Notes: generated by a model from the letters alone, not told the origin. A stretch of DNA of 64,000 nucleotides from Limosilactobacillus caviae (GCF_014635905.1 NZ_BMDS01000005.1:62001-126000), one strand, 5' to 3'. Positions 43,264 through 53,477 are shown, numbered from the stretch's first letter. Numbers and translations are program-made.

Positions 43264-45681
43264 ATGAAAGTATCATACCAATGGCTTCAAGAATACCTTG
43301 ACTTAGATATTGCCCCTCAAGATTTAGCCGAAAAAATTGCTCGTACCTCTGTTGACATTAATGATGTTTACTCATTGAGCGAAGGACTAAAAAAGATCGT
43401 TGTTGGGCAAATAGTAAAATGTGAAAACCATCCTGACTCAGACCACCTTCATGTTTGTCAGGTTGATGTTGGTGAAGAAGCACCACTTCAGATTGTATGT
43501 GGTGCCCCTAATGTTCAAGAAGGCAAAAAGGTGATTGTGGCTCTTAACGGTGCTCGAATCGCTGATAATCAAAAAATAAAGCGTGGCAAAATCCGGGGCG
43601 TGGAGTCAAACGGAATGCTATGTGCTCTTCAGGAAATCGGATTTAGCGATAAGATTGCGCCAAAAGATTATGAAGAAGGCATTTACTTCTTACCAGATGA
43701 TGCTCAAAACGGTGATTCAGTAATTAAGTACTTAGGAATGGACGATACGATTATCGATACAGATGTCACGCCTAACCGTGGTGACATGCTTAGCATTTAC
43801 GGAAATGTTAACGATATTGCTGCTTTTTATGGCTTAAAGCCACACTTTAAGGAAATTGCAATTAAAGAAGAAAGTGATGAAAAGACAGCCGACCTTCTTC
43901 AGTCTGAGATTACCGATACTAAGATTGCGCCAACTTATAAGCTGCGAGTAATTAAAAATGTTAAAATCGCGGAAAGTCCTCTCTGGCTTCAAATTCGCTT
44001 ATGGAATAGTGGTATTCGGCCAGTAAATAATGTGGTTGATGTAACAAATTATATTCTTCTCAAATATGGTCAACCACTTCACAGCTATGACTATGATCAA
44101 TTACCAGGCAAAAAATTTGATGTTCGTCATGCTAGTGAAGGTGAAAAGTTCGTAACATTAGACGGTGATGAACAGACCTTAAAGGCAAATGATATTGTTG
44201 TAACTGTTAATGACCAACCAGTTGCGCTTGCAGGAACAATGGGCGGAGAAGGGACAGCGGTGAGTGACGATACGACAACCGTTGCGCTTGAAGCTGCTGT
44301 TTTTGATCCGGTAATGGTTCGTAAACAAGCACGGCGACTAGACCTTCATAGCGAATCATCAATGCGGTTTGAACGGGGAATTAATCCGTCAACTGTTGAG
44401 ACGGCATTGAATGAAGCTGCCGAGTTGATTGAGGAACTTGCTGGCGGTACGGTTACTGCAGGAATTGTTACTGGTAGTAAAGCGCCAGCGGTTGATACCC
44501 CAATTAAACTATCACTTGCCAAGATTAACCACGTTCTTGGAACCGCACTAACAATGGAGCAGGTTACTGATATCTTTGATCGTTTAGCATTTGCTTATAC
44601 CGTTGATGATGACGATCAATTGACGGTAATTGCACCAGCCCGGCGTTGGGACATTAGTCTTGCTGCTGATCTTTACGAAGAAATTGCCCGGATTTACGGT
44701 TATGATAATTTACCATCTACACTGCCGACAATGACTCGTAATCGTGGAGGACTAACTCCGCGGCAACGCTTTATTCGTGCAAGTCGGCATGATCTTGAGG
44801 GGATGGGCTTAACACAAGCAATCAGTTATTCACTAACAACCGTTGAAAAAGCAAAGCAATTCCAGATCAAGCCGCTTGATGAACCAATGAAGTTAGATTT
44901 CCCAATGAGTTCTGACCATGTGGCAACCCGGATGAATATCGTCAGTGGCTTACTTAATGATATCGCCTATAACGTAGCCCGAAATGTTGATGATGTTGCC
45001 CTCTACGAAGAAGGTCGTGTCTTCTTACCGATGGGGGATGAGCGTCCAGTAGAACAAGAACACCTTGCAGCTGCTGTTACCGGTCAGATGGTAGCTAATA
45101 GTTGGAATAAGAAAGATCAACCAGTTGATTTCTTCCAATTAAAAGGGATCGTTGAACGCTACCTTAAGAACATGGGGATTGCAGGTAAAATTTCTTATGT
45201 TCCAACTAGTGACCGTCCGGAAATGCACCCTGGACGGACAGCAGACATTAAGGTAGATGATCAATTAGTTGGGTTTATTGGTCAGGTTCACCCATTAACG
45301 GCTAAAGAATACAAGATTCCTGAAACGTACGTATTCGAATTAAATCTTGAGGCGCTGCTTACGGCACCAAAAATTGAAAATGAATACACGCCTATTAGCA
45401 AGTATCCTTCAATTACCCGCGACATTGCCCTTTTAGTTGATGATAATGTAGAAAATGCAACGATTGTCGATGCAATTAAACAAAAAGGCGGTGCTTATCT
45501 TAAGGAAGTTCGCCTGTTTGACGTTTATGCCGGATCCCATCTTCCTGCAGGCAAGAAGTCACTTGCTTATACATTAACTTATCAGGATGACAATGGAACA
45601 TTAACGGAAGATCAAGTAAATGCCGCCTTTGAAAAGGTTACAGCTTACTTACAAAATCAAGTCAGTGCAGAGATTCGGTAA
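43264..45681 (+). CDS. pheT: phenylalanyl-tRNA synthetase beta subunit
   Basis: 805 residues. Domains in order: N-terminal tRNA-binding OB-fold (about 40-150, with ENHPDSDHLHVCQV), B3/4 editing domain (about 210-385), B5 domain (about 400-475), catalytic-like core, and a C-terminal FDX-ACB anticodon-binding domain (about 710-805, with KYPSITRDIALLV). It starts six bases after pheS. The operon ends in a hairpin at 45692. The OB-fold is paralogous to YtpR at 14023. Confidence 0.97.
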   Translation: MKVSYQWLQEYLDLDIAPQDLAEKIARTSVDINDVYSLSEGLKKIVVGQIVKCENHPDSDHLHVCQVDVGEEAPLQIVCGAPNVQEGKKVIVALNGARIADNQKIKRGKIRGVESNGMLCALQEIGFSDKIAPKDYEEGIYFLPDDAQNGDSVIKYLGMDDTIIDTDVTPNRGDMLSIYGNVNDIAAFYGLKPHFKEIAIKEESDEKTADLLQSEITDTKIAPTYKLRVIKNVKIAESPLWLQIRLWNSGIRPVNNVVDVTNYILLKYGQPLHSYDYDQLPGKKFDVRHASEGEKFVTLDGDEQTLKANDIVVTVNDQPVALAGTMGGEGTAVSDDTTTVALEAAVFDPVMVRKQARRLDLHSESSMRFERGINPSTVETALNEAAELIEELAGGTVTAGIVTGSKAPAVDTPIKLSLAKINHVLGTALTMEQVTDIFDRLAFAYTVDDDDQLTVIAPARRWDISLAADLYEEIARIYGYDNLPSTLPTMTRNRGGLTPRQRFIRASRHDLEGMGLTQAISYSLTTVEKAKQFQIKPLDEPMKLDFPMSSDHVATRMNIVSGLLNDIAYNVARNVDDVALYEEGRVFLPMGDERPVEQEHLAAAVTGQMVANSWNKKDQPVDFFQLKGIVERYLKNMGIAGKISYVPTSDRPEMHPGRTADIKVDDQLVGFIGQVHPLTAKEYKIPETYVFELNLEALLTAPKIENEYTPISKYPSITRDIALLVDDNVENATIVDAIKQKGGAYLKEVRLFDVYAGSHLPAGKKSLAYTLTYQDDNGTLTEDQVNAAFEKVTAYLQNQVSAEIR

Positions 45682-45691
45682 AGAAAATATA

Positions 45692-45728
45692 TAGAGAGTT
45701 TAGGAAAATTATTTCCTAGACTTTTTTA
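45692..45728 (+). terminator. terminator of pheST
   Basis: GTTTAGGAAA and TTTCCTAGAC pair around ATTA, followed by six T. Confidence 0.8.
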
Positions 45729-45888
45729 ATTTAAAAGTGTAAATAACATCTTTTTACGTATATATAATATTAGGATCAACTATTAAGAAAGTAGATTAGT
45801 GGTTGAAGATCTTAAATTTTTCTGTTATTTTATTAATAGTTTGATAAAATTTTAAGAATATTTAATATAAAGAGGGATAAACGAAATA

Positions 45889-46527
45889 ATGAAATCAACA
45901 ACTAAAAAAATTCTCGCATCGTCGTTAGGAGTAGCTGGTGCAATGGCAATGGGAACAGTAACTGCTAAGGCTGATACGACTGTTACAGTCAGTGCTGGCG
46001 ATAATTTGAATGGGATTGCGCAAAAGTATAATGTTAGTGCAGACGATATTGCAACCGCTAATCACCTGCAAAATAAAGAACTGATTTTTGCGGGTCAAAA
46101 ATTAACAATCCCCACTAAAGACAAAAATGATGCATCTGCTAATAATGAGGTCAAAAAAGATCAAACCAATAAGAGTAGTCAAAGTTTGCAGGATTCTGTT
46201 AATAAGGCAATGTCTTATTTAGGAACTCCTTATGTTTGGGGCGGTAATAAGCCAGGTGGTTTTGATTGTTCCGGTTTAGTTCAGTATTGCTACGGTATTC
46301 CTCAACGGACAACATATGAACAACAAGCATTGGGACCGCATATTCACGATAACGTCTTAAATGCCCCATATGGCGCGCTTGTTTTTTACGGTTCTGATGA
46401 TGCTCCATATCACGTAGCCATTTCTCTTGGCGACGGCCGAATCATCCAGGCACCGAATGAAAATGAAACGGTTAAAATTACCGATCAGCAATACTTCCCT
46501 GGCAATTACTATGTCGTTATGCACTAA
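45889..46527 (+). CDS. secreted LysM-NlpC/P60 peptidoglycan hydrolase
   Basis: 212 residues. A Sec signal peptide is cut after about residue 28 (AKA). One LysM domain (about 31-75, VTVSAGDNLNGIAQKYNVS) binds peptidoglycan; a polar linker follows; the NlpC/P60 domain (about 100-212) has catalytic Cys127 in FDCSGL and His175 in HVAISL. It probably cuts gamma-D-Glu-diamino acid bonds in stem peptides. AGAGGGATAAACG precedes ATG 45889. The 160-base upstream gap holds a possible -10 TATAAT at 45763 and a TTGATAAAAT at 45841. No terminator is evident after it. Confidence 0.94.
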   Translation: MKSTTKKILASSLGVAGAMAMGTVTAKADTTVTVSAGDNLNGIAQKYNVSADDIATANHLQNKELIFAGQKLTIPTKDKNDASANNEVKKDQTNKSSQSLQDSVNKAMSYLGTPYVWGGNKPGGFDCSGLVQYCYGIPQRTTYEQQALGPHIHDNVLNAPYGALVFYGSDDAPYHVAISLGDGRIIQAPNENETVKITDQQYFPGNYYVVMH

Positions 46528-46639
46528 TTTTTCTTTTCATCCAGCTTTTTAATAATTTAAATCAGTAATTATCTTGCGCATCGTAAAGGAGTGCTATATA
46601 CTATTTCAGATTAGAAAGTTTAATGAGGGAGACGGATTG

Positions 46640-47296
46640 ATGAGTATTCAACAGAAGAAGCGACCAGTAGTCATTGGTGTTACGGGTGGTTCCGGTAGCG
46701 GAAAGACAACAGTAAGTAATAAGATTTACGATCAATTGCATGGGCAGGCAATTCAGATTATTAATCAGGATACTTACTATAACGATCAGGCGGATATGAC
46801 AATGGATGAGCGTAAGGCGGTAAACTATGATCATCCTCTTTCGTTTGATACTGATCTTTTAATCAAACAGCTTACGGATTTGCGGAGTAACAAGGCTATT
46901 GAGATGCCGGTGTATGACTATACGCAATACACACGTTCAGATAAGACCGTCCATGTAGAACCGACCGATGTAATTATTTTAGAAGGAATTTTGATTCTTG
47001 ACGATGAACGGTTGCGGGATTTAATGGATATTAAGGTTTACGTTGATACGGATGATGATATTCGGATTATTCGCCGGATTCAGCGTGATATGGTAGAACG
47101 TGGCCGGTCGCTTGATTCAATTATTACTCAGTACTTGGCTACGGTTAAGCCGATGTACCATCAGTTTGTCGAACCAACTAAGCGCTATGCTGACATTATT
47201 GTGCCAGAGGGTGGCGAAAACCAGGTTGCAATTGACTTACTATCTACAAAGATTCGCGATATTTTAGTAAAACGTGGACACACGGAATTGCGATAG
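46640..47296 (+). CDS. udk: uridine kinase
   Basis: 218 residues. It phosphorylates uridine and cytidine in pyrimidine salvage. P-loop GGSGSGKT lies at 16-23; NQDTYYNDQ and [10 protein letters not shown] are substrate-binding signatures; [12 protein letters not shown] forms the lid. ATG 46640 follows GAGGGAGACGG; an in-frame TTG 66 bases earlier has no supporting site. greA follows 63 bases downstream, the conserved order in lactobacilli. Confidence 0.95.
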   Translation: MSIQQKKRPVVIGVTGGSGSGKTTVSNKIYDQLHGQAIQIINQDTYYNDQADMTMDERKAVNYDHPLSFDTDLLIKQLTDLRSNKAIEMPVYDYTQYTRSDKTVHVEPTDVIILEGILILDDERLRDLMDIKVYVDTDDDIRIIRRIQRDMVERGRSLDSIITQYLATVKPMYHQFVEPTKRYADIIVPEGGENQVAIDLLSTKIRDILVKRGHTELR

Positions 47297-47359
47297 GTAT
47301 TTACAAGCTAAAGCAGAAATGGTAATGTTGCACTGGATAAATTATGAGGAGTGTTTATA

Positions 47360-47836
47360 ATGGCTGAAGAAAAAACTTTTCCAATGACCCTTGAAGGGAA
47401 GAAAAAGCTTGAGGATGAACTTGAAGAATATCGCTTGAAGCGTCGACCTGAAGTTATCAAGCGAATAAAGATTGCTCGTAGTTATGGTGATTTGTCTGAA
47501 AATTCCGAATACGAGTCAGCGAAGGATGAGCAGGCAATGGTTGAAAGCCGGATTGCTCAGATTGAAAACATGCTTCAATACGCTGAAATTATTGACAACG
47601 AGGATGTCGATAAGGATGAAGTATCCATGGGACGGACAATTACTATTCAAGAATTACCAGACGAAGAACCAGAAGAATACCAAATCGTTGGTGAATCTGA
47701 ATCTGATCCATTCAATGGTAAAATTTCTAACGAATCGCCAATGGCAAAGGGACTATTGGGTCACAAGGTCGGCGAAGTAGTCGAAGTTGAAGTTCCTAAT
47801 GGTACACTCAAATTAAAGATTATTAAGGTTGACTAA
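47360..47836 (+). CDS. greA: transcription elongation factor GreA
   Basis: 158 residues. The N-terminal coiled coil (about 10-75) ends in acidic tip residues in [14 protein letters not shown], which reach the RNA polymerase active site to rescue backtracked complexes by transcript cleavage. The C-terminal FKBP-like domain has [23 protein letters not shown] 47360 has GAGGAG 8 bases upstream. Followed by an intrinsic terminator. Confidence 0.96.
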   Translation: MAEEKTFPMTLEGKKKLEDELEEYRLKRRPEVIKRIKIARSYGDLSENSEYESAKDEQAMVESRIAQIENMLQYAEIIDNEDVDKDEVSMGRTITIQELPDEEPEEYQIVGESESDPFNGKISNESPMAKGLLGHKVGEVVEVEVPNGTLKLKIIKVD

Positions 47837-47847
47837 AGGTTAATAAT

Positions 47848-47883
47848 GAGGGGTTAGATAACATATCTAGCTCCTTTTTATTG
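47848..47883 (+). terminator. terminator of udk-greA
   Basis: GAGGGGTTAGATA pairs with TATCTAGCTCCTTTTT with one or two G-T pairs, ending in five T. Confidence 0.8.
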
Positions 47884-47889
47884 TGGTCG

Positions 47890-47934
47890 TTGGTATTGCT
47901 TATTTACTATGTTATAGTAAATAAGCAATACCAA
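47890..47934. promoter_or_regulatory. perfect 21-bp inverted repeat overlapping a promoter
   Basis: The left arm begins TTGGTATTGC and ends TTTACTAT (47890-47910); after GTT the right arm is its exact complement (47914-47934). The repeat contains a fitting promoter: TTGGTA (47890), 17 bases, TATAGT (47913). It stands between the greA terminator and the HesB-like gene. It looks like an operator covering both promoter elements; the cognate regulator is unknown. Confidence 0.85.
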
Positions 47935-47957
47935 TAGACAAAAAGGATGAATTGAAT

Positions 47958-48347
47958 ATGAAATTAATTATTACAGACAGTGCAAGCCAATGGTTTCGTA
48001 ATGAAATGGGACTACAGCCGGGCAACGGTATTAAATTTTATGGTAAAACATATGGTCAAACAGAGGTTCATCATGGCTTTTCACAAGGCTTTACCCGTGA
48101 AGATCGGCCGGTTGACCCAATTTTGGAAGTAGAGAAGGATGGTATTAATTATCATATTAATTCGCTAGATGATTGGTTCTTCAAGGATCTTGTAACTACT
48201 GTTGACTATGATGAAAAGGAAGATGGACCGGTATTTCATTTCAAACACGAAAATGATGATACCCCAGATGTAGCCGGGATTATTCATGATGAAGATGACC
48301 ACCCTGATAATAAGGCAGATGCTTCTACTGGAGCTTCTCAACACTAA
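47958..48347 (+). CDS. HesB/IscA-like (YneR family) protein without cysteines
   Basis: About 129 residues. MKLIITDSASQWFRNEMGL and an FSQGFTRED segment fit the YneR branch of the iron-sulfur-biogenesis HesB/IscA fold. The CxnCxC cluster ligands of IscA are absent: the protein has no Cys at all, so it is unlikely to carry a cluster in the usual way. The tail is rich in Asp and His (DDTPDVAGIIHDEDDHPD), which might bind metal. ATG 47958 is preferred; TTG 47952 is closer to the AAAAGGA site. It is expressed from the promoter inside the perfect palindrome. Confidence 0.82.
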   Translation: MKLIITDSASQWFRNEMGLQPGNGIKFYGKTYGQTEVHHGFSQGFTREDRPVDPILEVEKDGINYHINSLDDWFFKDLVTTVDYDEKEDGPVFHFKHENDDTPDVAGIIHDEDDHPDNKADASTGASQH

Positions 48348-48359
48348 TAATAAATAAAA

Positions 48360-48413
48360 CAAAGATCTTTAGCATTATTGCCAAACTGGCTAAATACTAA
48401 AGATCTTTATTTT
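48360..48413. terminator. bidirectional terminator
   Basis: AAAGATCTTTAG and CTAAAGATCTTT form a perfect 12-bp stem with a second GCC/GGC pairing inside the loop. It separates the HesB-like gene from convergent yfhO-like gene. Confidence 0.85.
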
Positions 48414-51028
48414 TAATCAAATAGTGACTTTTGCTGATGCTGTTTTTTTACCCACCAACCAGTTGTTCCTAAGCTTATTACTGTAATTATTAAGCCAAGA
48501 ATAAGAAGTGGCGGTCGATAGTAAAACTCAACGTGATGTCTTCCGGGTGTCATCGGAACAGCCATGAAAGTATTAAGGACCGTTCGGGTAGTAGCAGTTT
48601 TGCCGTCGACCTTAACATGCCACCCTTTTGATGCTGGGATTGTCGTCATCAATACACGCTGTTTCTGGTGAAGAGTTACAGTTCCGGATATTCGATTACT
48701 GCTATATGATGTAATTTTAAGTGGTGACTTTTGGAGTGTCCTTAGACTAGCAATAAATGGTCGTTGTTTTAACTGATAAATACTTACATTTTGCATCCAT
48801 AAAGTAGCCTTTTTTAGCTGGAGATTAATAACAACTTTTTTCCCTTTTTGATCATGAGCCGCGTTAATAACGACTGTATTACGAAAAGTATCGTATTGGG
48901 TGAAATGTTTATTATTCATCGTAATTGTTGCGTCTTCTTCTACATTTGGACCTAAAGTTAAATAGTAGGAGTCATTAGTTGGCGGTATAAATTCAAGCTG
49001 AACAGAGGCTGGTTTTAGCAGGTTCTGTTTTCGGAAAATGGTTCCAGTAATCTGTTTGGCGGTCTGAACATTATTAAATTTAACTGAGCTAAAATTTTGG
49101 ACTGCAAACAATGAATGAAAAGTTGGTCGCCCTGCTAATGTTTGAAAGATTTGCGACTGATAATTAAGCGGGTCCATTGTGGAGCGTTGAAGGTTAAGAA
49201 TCGCTGCGTTAGCGCCAAAAGCAATTGGCAGTGCATGTGAATTTTCACGAAGGTTAACGGCAGGAGTGGTATTAACAAGGGGATAGCTATACCAATCAGG
49301 ACGGTATCCTGATAGTGGTAAATTTTTGCCAGCAGAAGTGTTGCGGGCGCTCATGGTGTATTTATAGCCAAGAAGCGCATCACTTACTGGGGTCCCGTTG
49401 CTGTAAGTGATAAAGCCATCGCCATCCGGTTGACCGATTGCACCCATGAAAGCAGGAATAGGCGGCTCCAAAGTTGAACCAAAGTGATCGCCGGAATTGA
49501 AGTCTGCTTGAAAAGGATCATCTTTAGTCCGCATGAATGTTTTTGCTACCCGATAGAAGCCATCATCATTCTTTTTAAGCTTATTAACTGCCTTATCAAG
49601 GGCAACCGTATAGTTACCAAATTCGGATTGAGAAACATATGAAATTTTATTCAAGGCGGTATAACCGCTCATCGCAATATCGCAAACTGCAAGGAGAACT
49701 AATAGTGCGTCATATAATCGTGGTGAATTAGTGCGGGGGATGCAGAGACAGCACACAGCAATCAATGCAAAACATAAACCAATATTTCGCTGATTGCTAT
49801 TGATGTAGGAAAGATTGAGCGTTCCGACATACCAGTAAATTGCAATAATTAGGATCGTCAAAATGACAGCACTGCGCCTTTTTATCTTAAAGTCAGGTTG
49901 AATTACCTTGGCAGCAAGATAGATACACCAGAAAGAAAAGAGATAGGAAAAACGGTAAGGGTACCAGACAGGAAATTGTCCTGCATGCCATAAAAGATCA
50001 AGTGGTTCGTAGCAGAATGAGAGAATAAAGAAAATTGAAATTCCAGCCCCGATAAGCCGCCGCCGAAGGTCAAAACGCGTATCGAAGAAGTACAGACATG
50101 CACCCAGCATCAGCAGCATTCCGATATAAATATTAGGCTGACCACTAGGCATTTGATTGAAATTAAAGGATCCGGGAACAAGCTTACCAAGCATCTTAGG
50201 CACAAAGTACTCAAAACGGCTATGAATTTTGGCTTCAGTGTAGGTACCCTTGCTTTGCATTAACGCATAGAATGTTGGCAATAAAATAACTGCTGAAATA
50301 CCGGCGGCGAGAAGAGAACCGCCCAAGTAGCGGAGAAAAGTAACTCCCCGATGCCGCCAGTTTGCTAGTGCTGGTGTTTGCCATAAGAAGAATAGCAAGG
50401 TAAAGATTGCAATCATCCACCCCATATAGTAATTATCAATCAGCATTACAGCCAACCAGCTAATATATGTTCCGACTTTGTGCTGATAAATTAGTTTAAG
50501 TAATCCCCATATAATTAATGGCAAAATGATCAAAGCATCTTGCCAGATCATATTCAACTGGTTGGCAATCATCCAGCCGTTCATTGAATAAACAGTACTA
50601 AATGCTAAGATCCGCCATCCCTGTTGCAGCTTTGTCTTTTGTAATAACCAGGCAAAGCTTAAGCCCGCAAGACCATAGCGGACAAGGGTGACAATTGTGA
50701 TCCCGGTTGCAAGATGTTGACCAGGGAAAAATAATAAAATTAGATTTAGCGGACTCAATAAGTAATATGCATTGGTACCAAACATCTCACCACCCAATCC
50801 TTTGCTAAATGAATAAAAGAAACTGCTTGGATGATGGAGCAGGGTATTTCTGAGATAGCTAAAAAAATCGACATATTGCTGACCAAGGTCAACAGTTAGC
50901 AAGCTGCTTTTGCCAAAAGGAGTCATTTGACGGTATGCAAAATAGCAGGCCATCAAAATAACAGGCAATAAGAAACTTGTAATTAAAATTTTGTGTCGAT
51001 ATAAGCGATGATGTTGATATAAAAACAC
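48413..51028 (-). CDS. YfhO family membrane glycosyltransferase-like protein
   Basis: 871 residues with about a dozen N-terminal membrane helices (to about 465), a large extracellular domain, and a last helix near 840-862. LTVDLGQQYVDFF and SKGLGGEMFG near the N-terminus identify the YfhO/DUF6541-like GT-C superfamily. Relatives in Bacillus and lactobacilli act in lipoteichoic-acid or wall-polymer glycosylation. The start is GTG 51028 with GAAGGAG 8-9 bases upstream. It is alone on its strand. Donor and acceptor are unknown. Confidence 0.9.
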   Translation of the reverse strand: MFLYQHHRLYRHKILITSFLLPVILMACYFAYRQMTPFGKSSLLTVDLGQQYVDFFSYLRNTLLHHPSSFFYSFSKGLGGEMFGTNAYYLLSPLNLILLFFPGQHLATGITIVTLVRYGLAGLSFAWLLQKTKLQQGWRILAFSTVYSMNGWMIANQLNMIWQDALIILPLIIWGLLKLIYQHKVGTYISWLAVMLIDNYYMGWMIAIFTLLFFLWQTPALANWRHRGVTFLRYLGGSLLAAGISAVILLPTFYALMQSKGTYTEAKIHSRFEYFVPKMLGKLVPGSFNFNQMPSGQPNIYIGMLLMLGACLYFFDTRFDLRRRLIGAGISIFFILSFCYEPLDLLWHAGQFPVWYPYRFSYLFSFWCIYLAAKVIQPDFKIKRRSAVILTILIIAIYWYVGTLNLSYINSNQRNIGLCFALIAVCCLCIPRTNSPRLYDALLVLLAVCDIAMSGYTALNKISYVSQSEFGNYTVALDKAVNKLKKNDDGFYRVAKTFMRTKDDPFQADFNSGDHFGSTLEPPIPAFMGAIGQPDGDGFITYSNGTPVSDALLGYKYTMSARNTSAGKNLPLSGYRPDWYSYPLVNTTPAVNLRENSHALPIAFGANAAILNLQRSTMDPLNYQSQIFQTLAGRPTFHSLFAVQNFSSVKFNNVQTAKQITGTIFRKQNLLKPASVQLEFIPPTNDSYYLTLGPNVEEDATITMNNKHFTQYDTFRNTVVINAAHDQKGKKVVINLQLKKATLWMQNVSIYQLKQRPFIASLRTLQKSPLKITSYSSNRISGTVTLHQKQRVLMTTIPASKGWHVKVDGKTATTRTVLNTFMAVPMTPGRHHVEFYYRPPLLILGLIITVISLGTTGWWVKKQHQQKSLFD

Positions 51029-51259
51029 AGCAAATTTCTCCTTCTTCTCAATTAAATAAACACATCCACACTATCATATCCTGTTTCAAAATGATATTCA
51101 TTACTATTGTTCATTAAATTTCATTAAATCATTGGAATAAATTCTTCATTTCTTATAAAATAAAGAGTATTATTTTCACGTTAGTAGTGGTAATTATCTG
51201 TTAAGGCAGGTAATTTTTGTTAAAATAGATTCACTACGATGAAGGAGAATTATAAAACT

Positions 51260-53338
51260 GTGAAATTTTTTGATCGAATAATGAACTTATTTGGTTCACG
51301 CACCAAAAAGCGTCAAAATGCGCAGTCAATTATTCCATTTCGGCTAAATATGCTGCTATGGATTGTTGGTATCTTACTGTTAGCGTTAACTATTCGACTG
51401 TTTTACCTTCAAGTTCTGCAGGGAACATCATTCAAAGCGGAGGTCAAGCGATCAGATACAACAACGCAGACTAATAATGTGCAGCGAGGGATGATTTATG
51501 ATTCGCAAGGGAATGTCCTTGTTGGTAACCAAACTCATCAGGCTATTACATATACTAAAGGAGCAAATGTGACTAGTGATGAGCTTTATCGAATCGCTAA
51601 TCTTTTAGGAAGGTATGTTTCTGTTTCTAACAAAAATTCACGCTTAACTGATCGAAATGAGGAGGATTACTACCTCGCTGATAAGGGACGGCTTAAGAGT
51701 GTTTTAAAACATGTAAAGACATCATCTGATGATTCAGAAGATACCAAGTACAATAAAGCTCTTAAATATTTGAGCGATCATCCTGATTCATGGGAGCTTA
51801 CAGACCAGCAAAAGAATAACGCACGGATTTACGCTGCAATGAGCGGTGCCTACTCGCTTTCGACTACTTATATTAAGGAGACTGGGGTGAGTGCTAAGGA
51901 GCTGGCCGCTGTCGGTGAACACTTAAATGAGATGCCGGGGGTAAAGATCGGGACATCCTGGACACGGAACTATCCACAGGGGACGGATATCCAGTCATTA
52001 ACAGGTACCGTATCAACTACTGGTTTGCCGAGTGATGAAGTTAATTCATTACTTGCTCAGGGTTATTCACGAAATGATAGTGTCGGACAAAGCTACCTTG
52101 AAAAGCAGTTCCAATCAACACTGGCTGGCTCAAAGTCACAGACCGAAGTTACTACTAATGGAAATGACGTAACGAAGGAAAAGACTAAGTATCCTGGTAA
52201 AAAGGGTGATAACCTTGTATTAACGATTAATTCCAAGTTCCAAAAAAAGGTTCAATCAATTCTGAAAAATAATTACGCAGCCGCTGGAAATCAGTATTCA
52301 ACTGGGGTCTATGCAGTAGTAATGAATCCTAACACAGGTGCTATCTACGCGATGGCCGGAATTGATCGTGATCCGGAAACCGGTAAAGAGACTCCTGACG
52401 AGATCGGTGCTATTAACCACCCAATTACCATGGGATCGGTTGTAAAGCCGGCGATGGTGATGGGGGCCTTGATGGACGGTGTTATAACACCAACAAATAA
52501 TACTTTAACGGATATGCCGATTAAGCTTGCTGGTACTTCATCAAAGGGATCATGGTTTAACCATGGCGGCTCAGCTAATATGGCAGTCAATGCGGCGACT
52601 GCCCTAGAGGTTTCCTCTAACTCTTACATGATGCAACTCTTAATGAAAGAGGGAGGAATGAAGTATTCGCCAAATGCGCAAATCACAATGAAGCCAAGTA
52701 TTTTTGCTAAAGCACGAGGATACTTCAACATGTTTGGTCTCGGTGTAAAAACTGGAATTGATTTACCGGGTGAGACAAGCGGATATACAGGACCCGCTGA
52801 CCAAAAGCACATCGGTTCAGCATTGGACCTGTCGTATGGTAACTATGATGGGTATACTTTAATTCAGCTTGCTCAGTATATGTCAACGATTGCTAACGGT
52901 GGTAACCGGATGCGGCCATACATTGTTAAAGAAATTCGGGGTACTAAGGCTAATGGTGAGCTTGGGCCGGTTGAATACACGACAAAGCCACAGGTACAGT
53001 TAACGATTCCTGCATCTAAAGCAGACTTTGATGTTGTTAAACAAGGTCTTTACCAAGTGGTGCATGGTTCTAACCGCTACATTACTGGTAAAGCGCTGGC
53101 AACCGTTAAGCCATCGGTATCTGGTAAAACCGGGACTGCCGAAACTTATTACAAGTCACATTCGACAACGACAATAAGTTTTGCCGGATATGCTCCTTCT
53201 AATAATCCACAGGTAGTAGTTGCATTAGCAATTCCGGGAGCATCTAATTCAGACGGTGGTGCTAACCTAACAATGGCAAAACAAATCTTTGAGGCATATT
53301 GGAAGACAGTTCAAAGTCCTAAAGGTTTAGGTGATTGA
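51260..53338 (+). CDS. class B penicillin-binding protein (PBP2B-like transpeptidase)
   Basis: About 692 residues. One membrane helix (about 25-48) is followed by the dimerisation domain and a transpeptidase domain with SxxK SVVK (near 394), SSN (near 453) and KTGTAE (near 620). It cross-links peptidoglycan at the septum or side wall. No glycosyltransferase domain is present. AAGGAG at 51242 points to GTG 51260; the in-frame ATG 51239 lies before that site, and its own upstream lacks a ribosome-binding site. A TAAAAT -10-like hexamer lies at 51221. It stands alone rather than in the mra cell-division cluster. Confidence 0.93.
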   Translation: MKFFDRIMNLFGSRTKKRQNAQSIIPFRLNMLLWIVGILLLALTIRLFYLQVLQGTSFKAEVKRSDTTTQTNNVQRGMIYDSQGNVLVGNQTHQAITYTKGANVTSDELYRIANLLGRYVSVSNKNSRLTDRNEEDYYLADKGRLKSVLKHVKTSSDDSEDTKYNKALKYLSDHPDSWELTDQQKNNARIYAAMSGAYSLSTTYIKETGVSAKELAAVGEHLNEMPGVKIGTSWTRNYPQGTDIQSLTGTVSTTGLPSDEVNSLLAQGYSRNDSVGQSYLEKQFQSTLAGSKSQTEVTTNGNDVTKEKTKYPGKKGDNLVLTINSKFQKKVQSILKNNYAAAGNQYSTGVYAVVMNPNTGAIYAMAGIDRDPETGKETPDEIGAINHPITMGSVVKPAMVMGALMDGVITPTNNTLTDMPIKLAGTSSKGSWFNHGGSANMAVNAATALEVSSNSYMMQLLMKEGGMKYSPNAQITMKPSIFAKARGYFNMFGLGVKTGIDLPGETSGYTGPADQKHIGSALDLSYGNYDGYTLIQLAQYMSTIANGGNRMRPYIVKEIRGTKANGELGPVEYTTKPQVQLTIPASKADFDVVKQGLYQVVHGSNRYITGKALATVKPSVSGKTGTAETYYKSHSTTTISFAGYAPSNNPQVVVALAIPGASNSDGGANLTMAKQIFEAYWKTVQSPKGLGD

Positions 53339-53477
53339 TCTAAACTGTCAAGGAAATTTCCTTAACAAACTTTGATAAATTACTAGCCAAATAGAAAAAT
53401 AAATGATATAGTTGTACGAGTTAGGGTTACGAAAAATAACCACGTTAAATAAAAGTAATAGTTTGGAGGTCAAAATA

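Noticed and set aside
51029-51238. Repeats of TTCATTAAAT in the gap between the YfhO-like gene and the class B PBP
   Set aside because: Only two imperfect short copies in AT-rich DNA; no support for an element.
53347-53366. Palindrome AAGGAAATTTCCTT after the class B PBP gene as a terminator
   Set aside because: No loop and no T run; it could be a protein site or chance, so I did not list it as a terminator.
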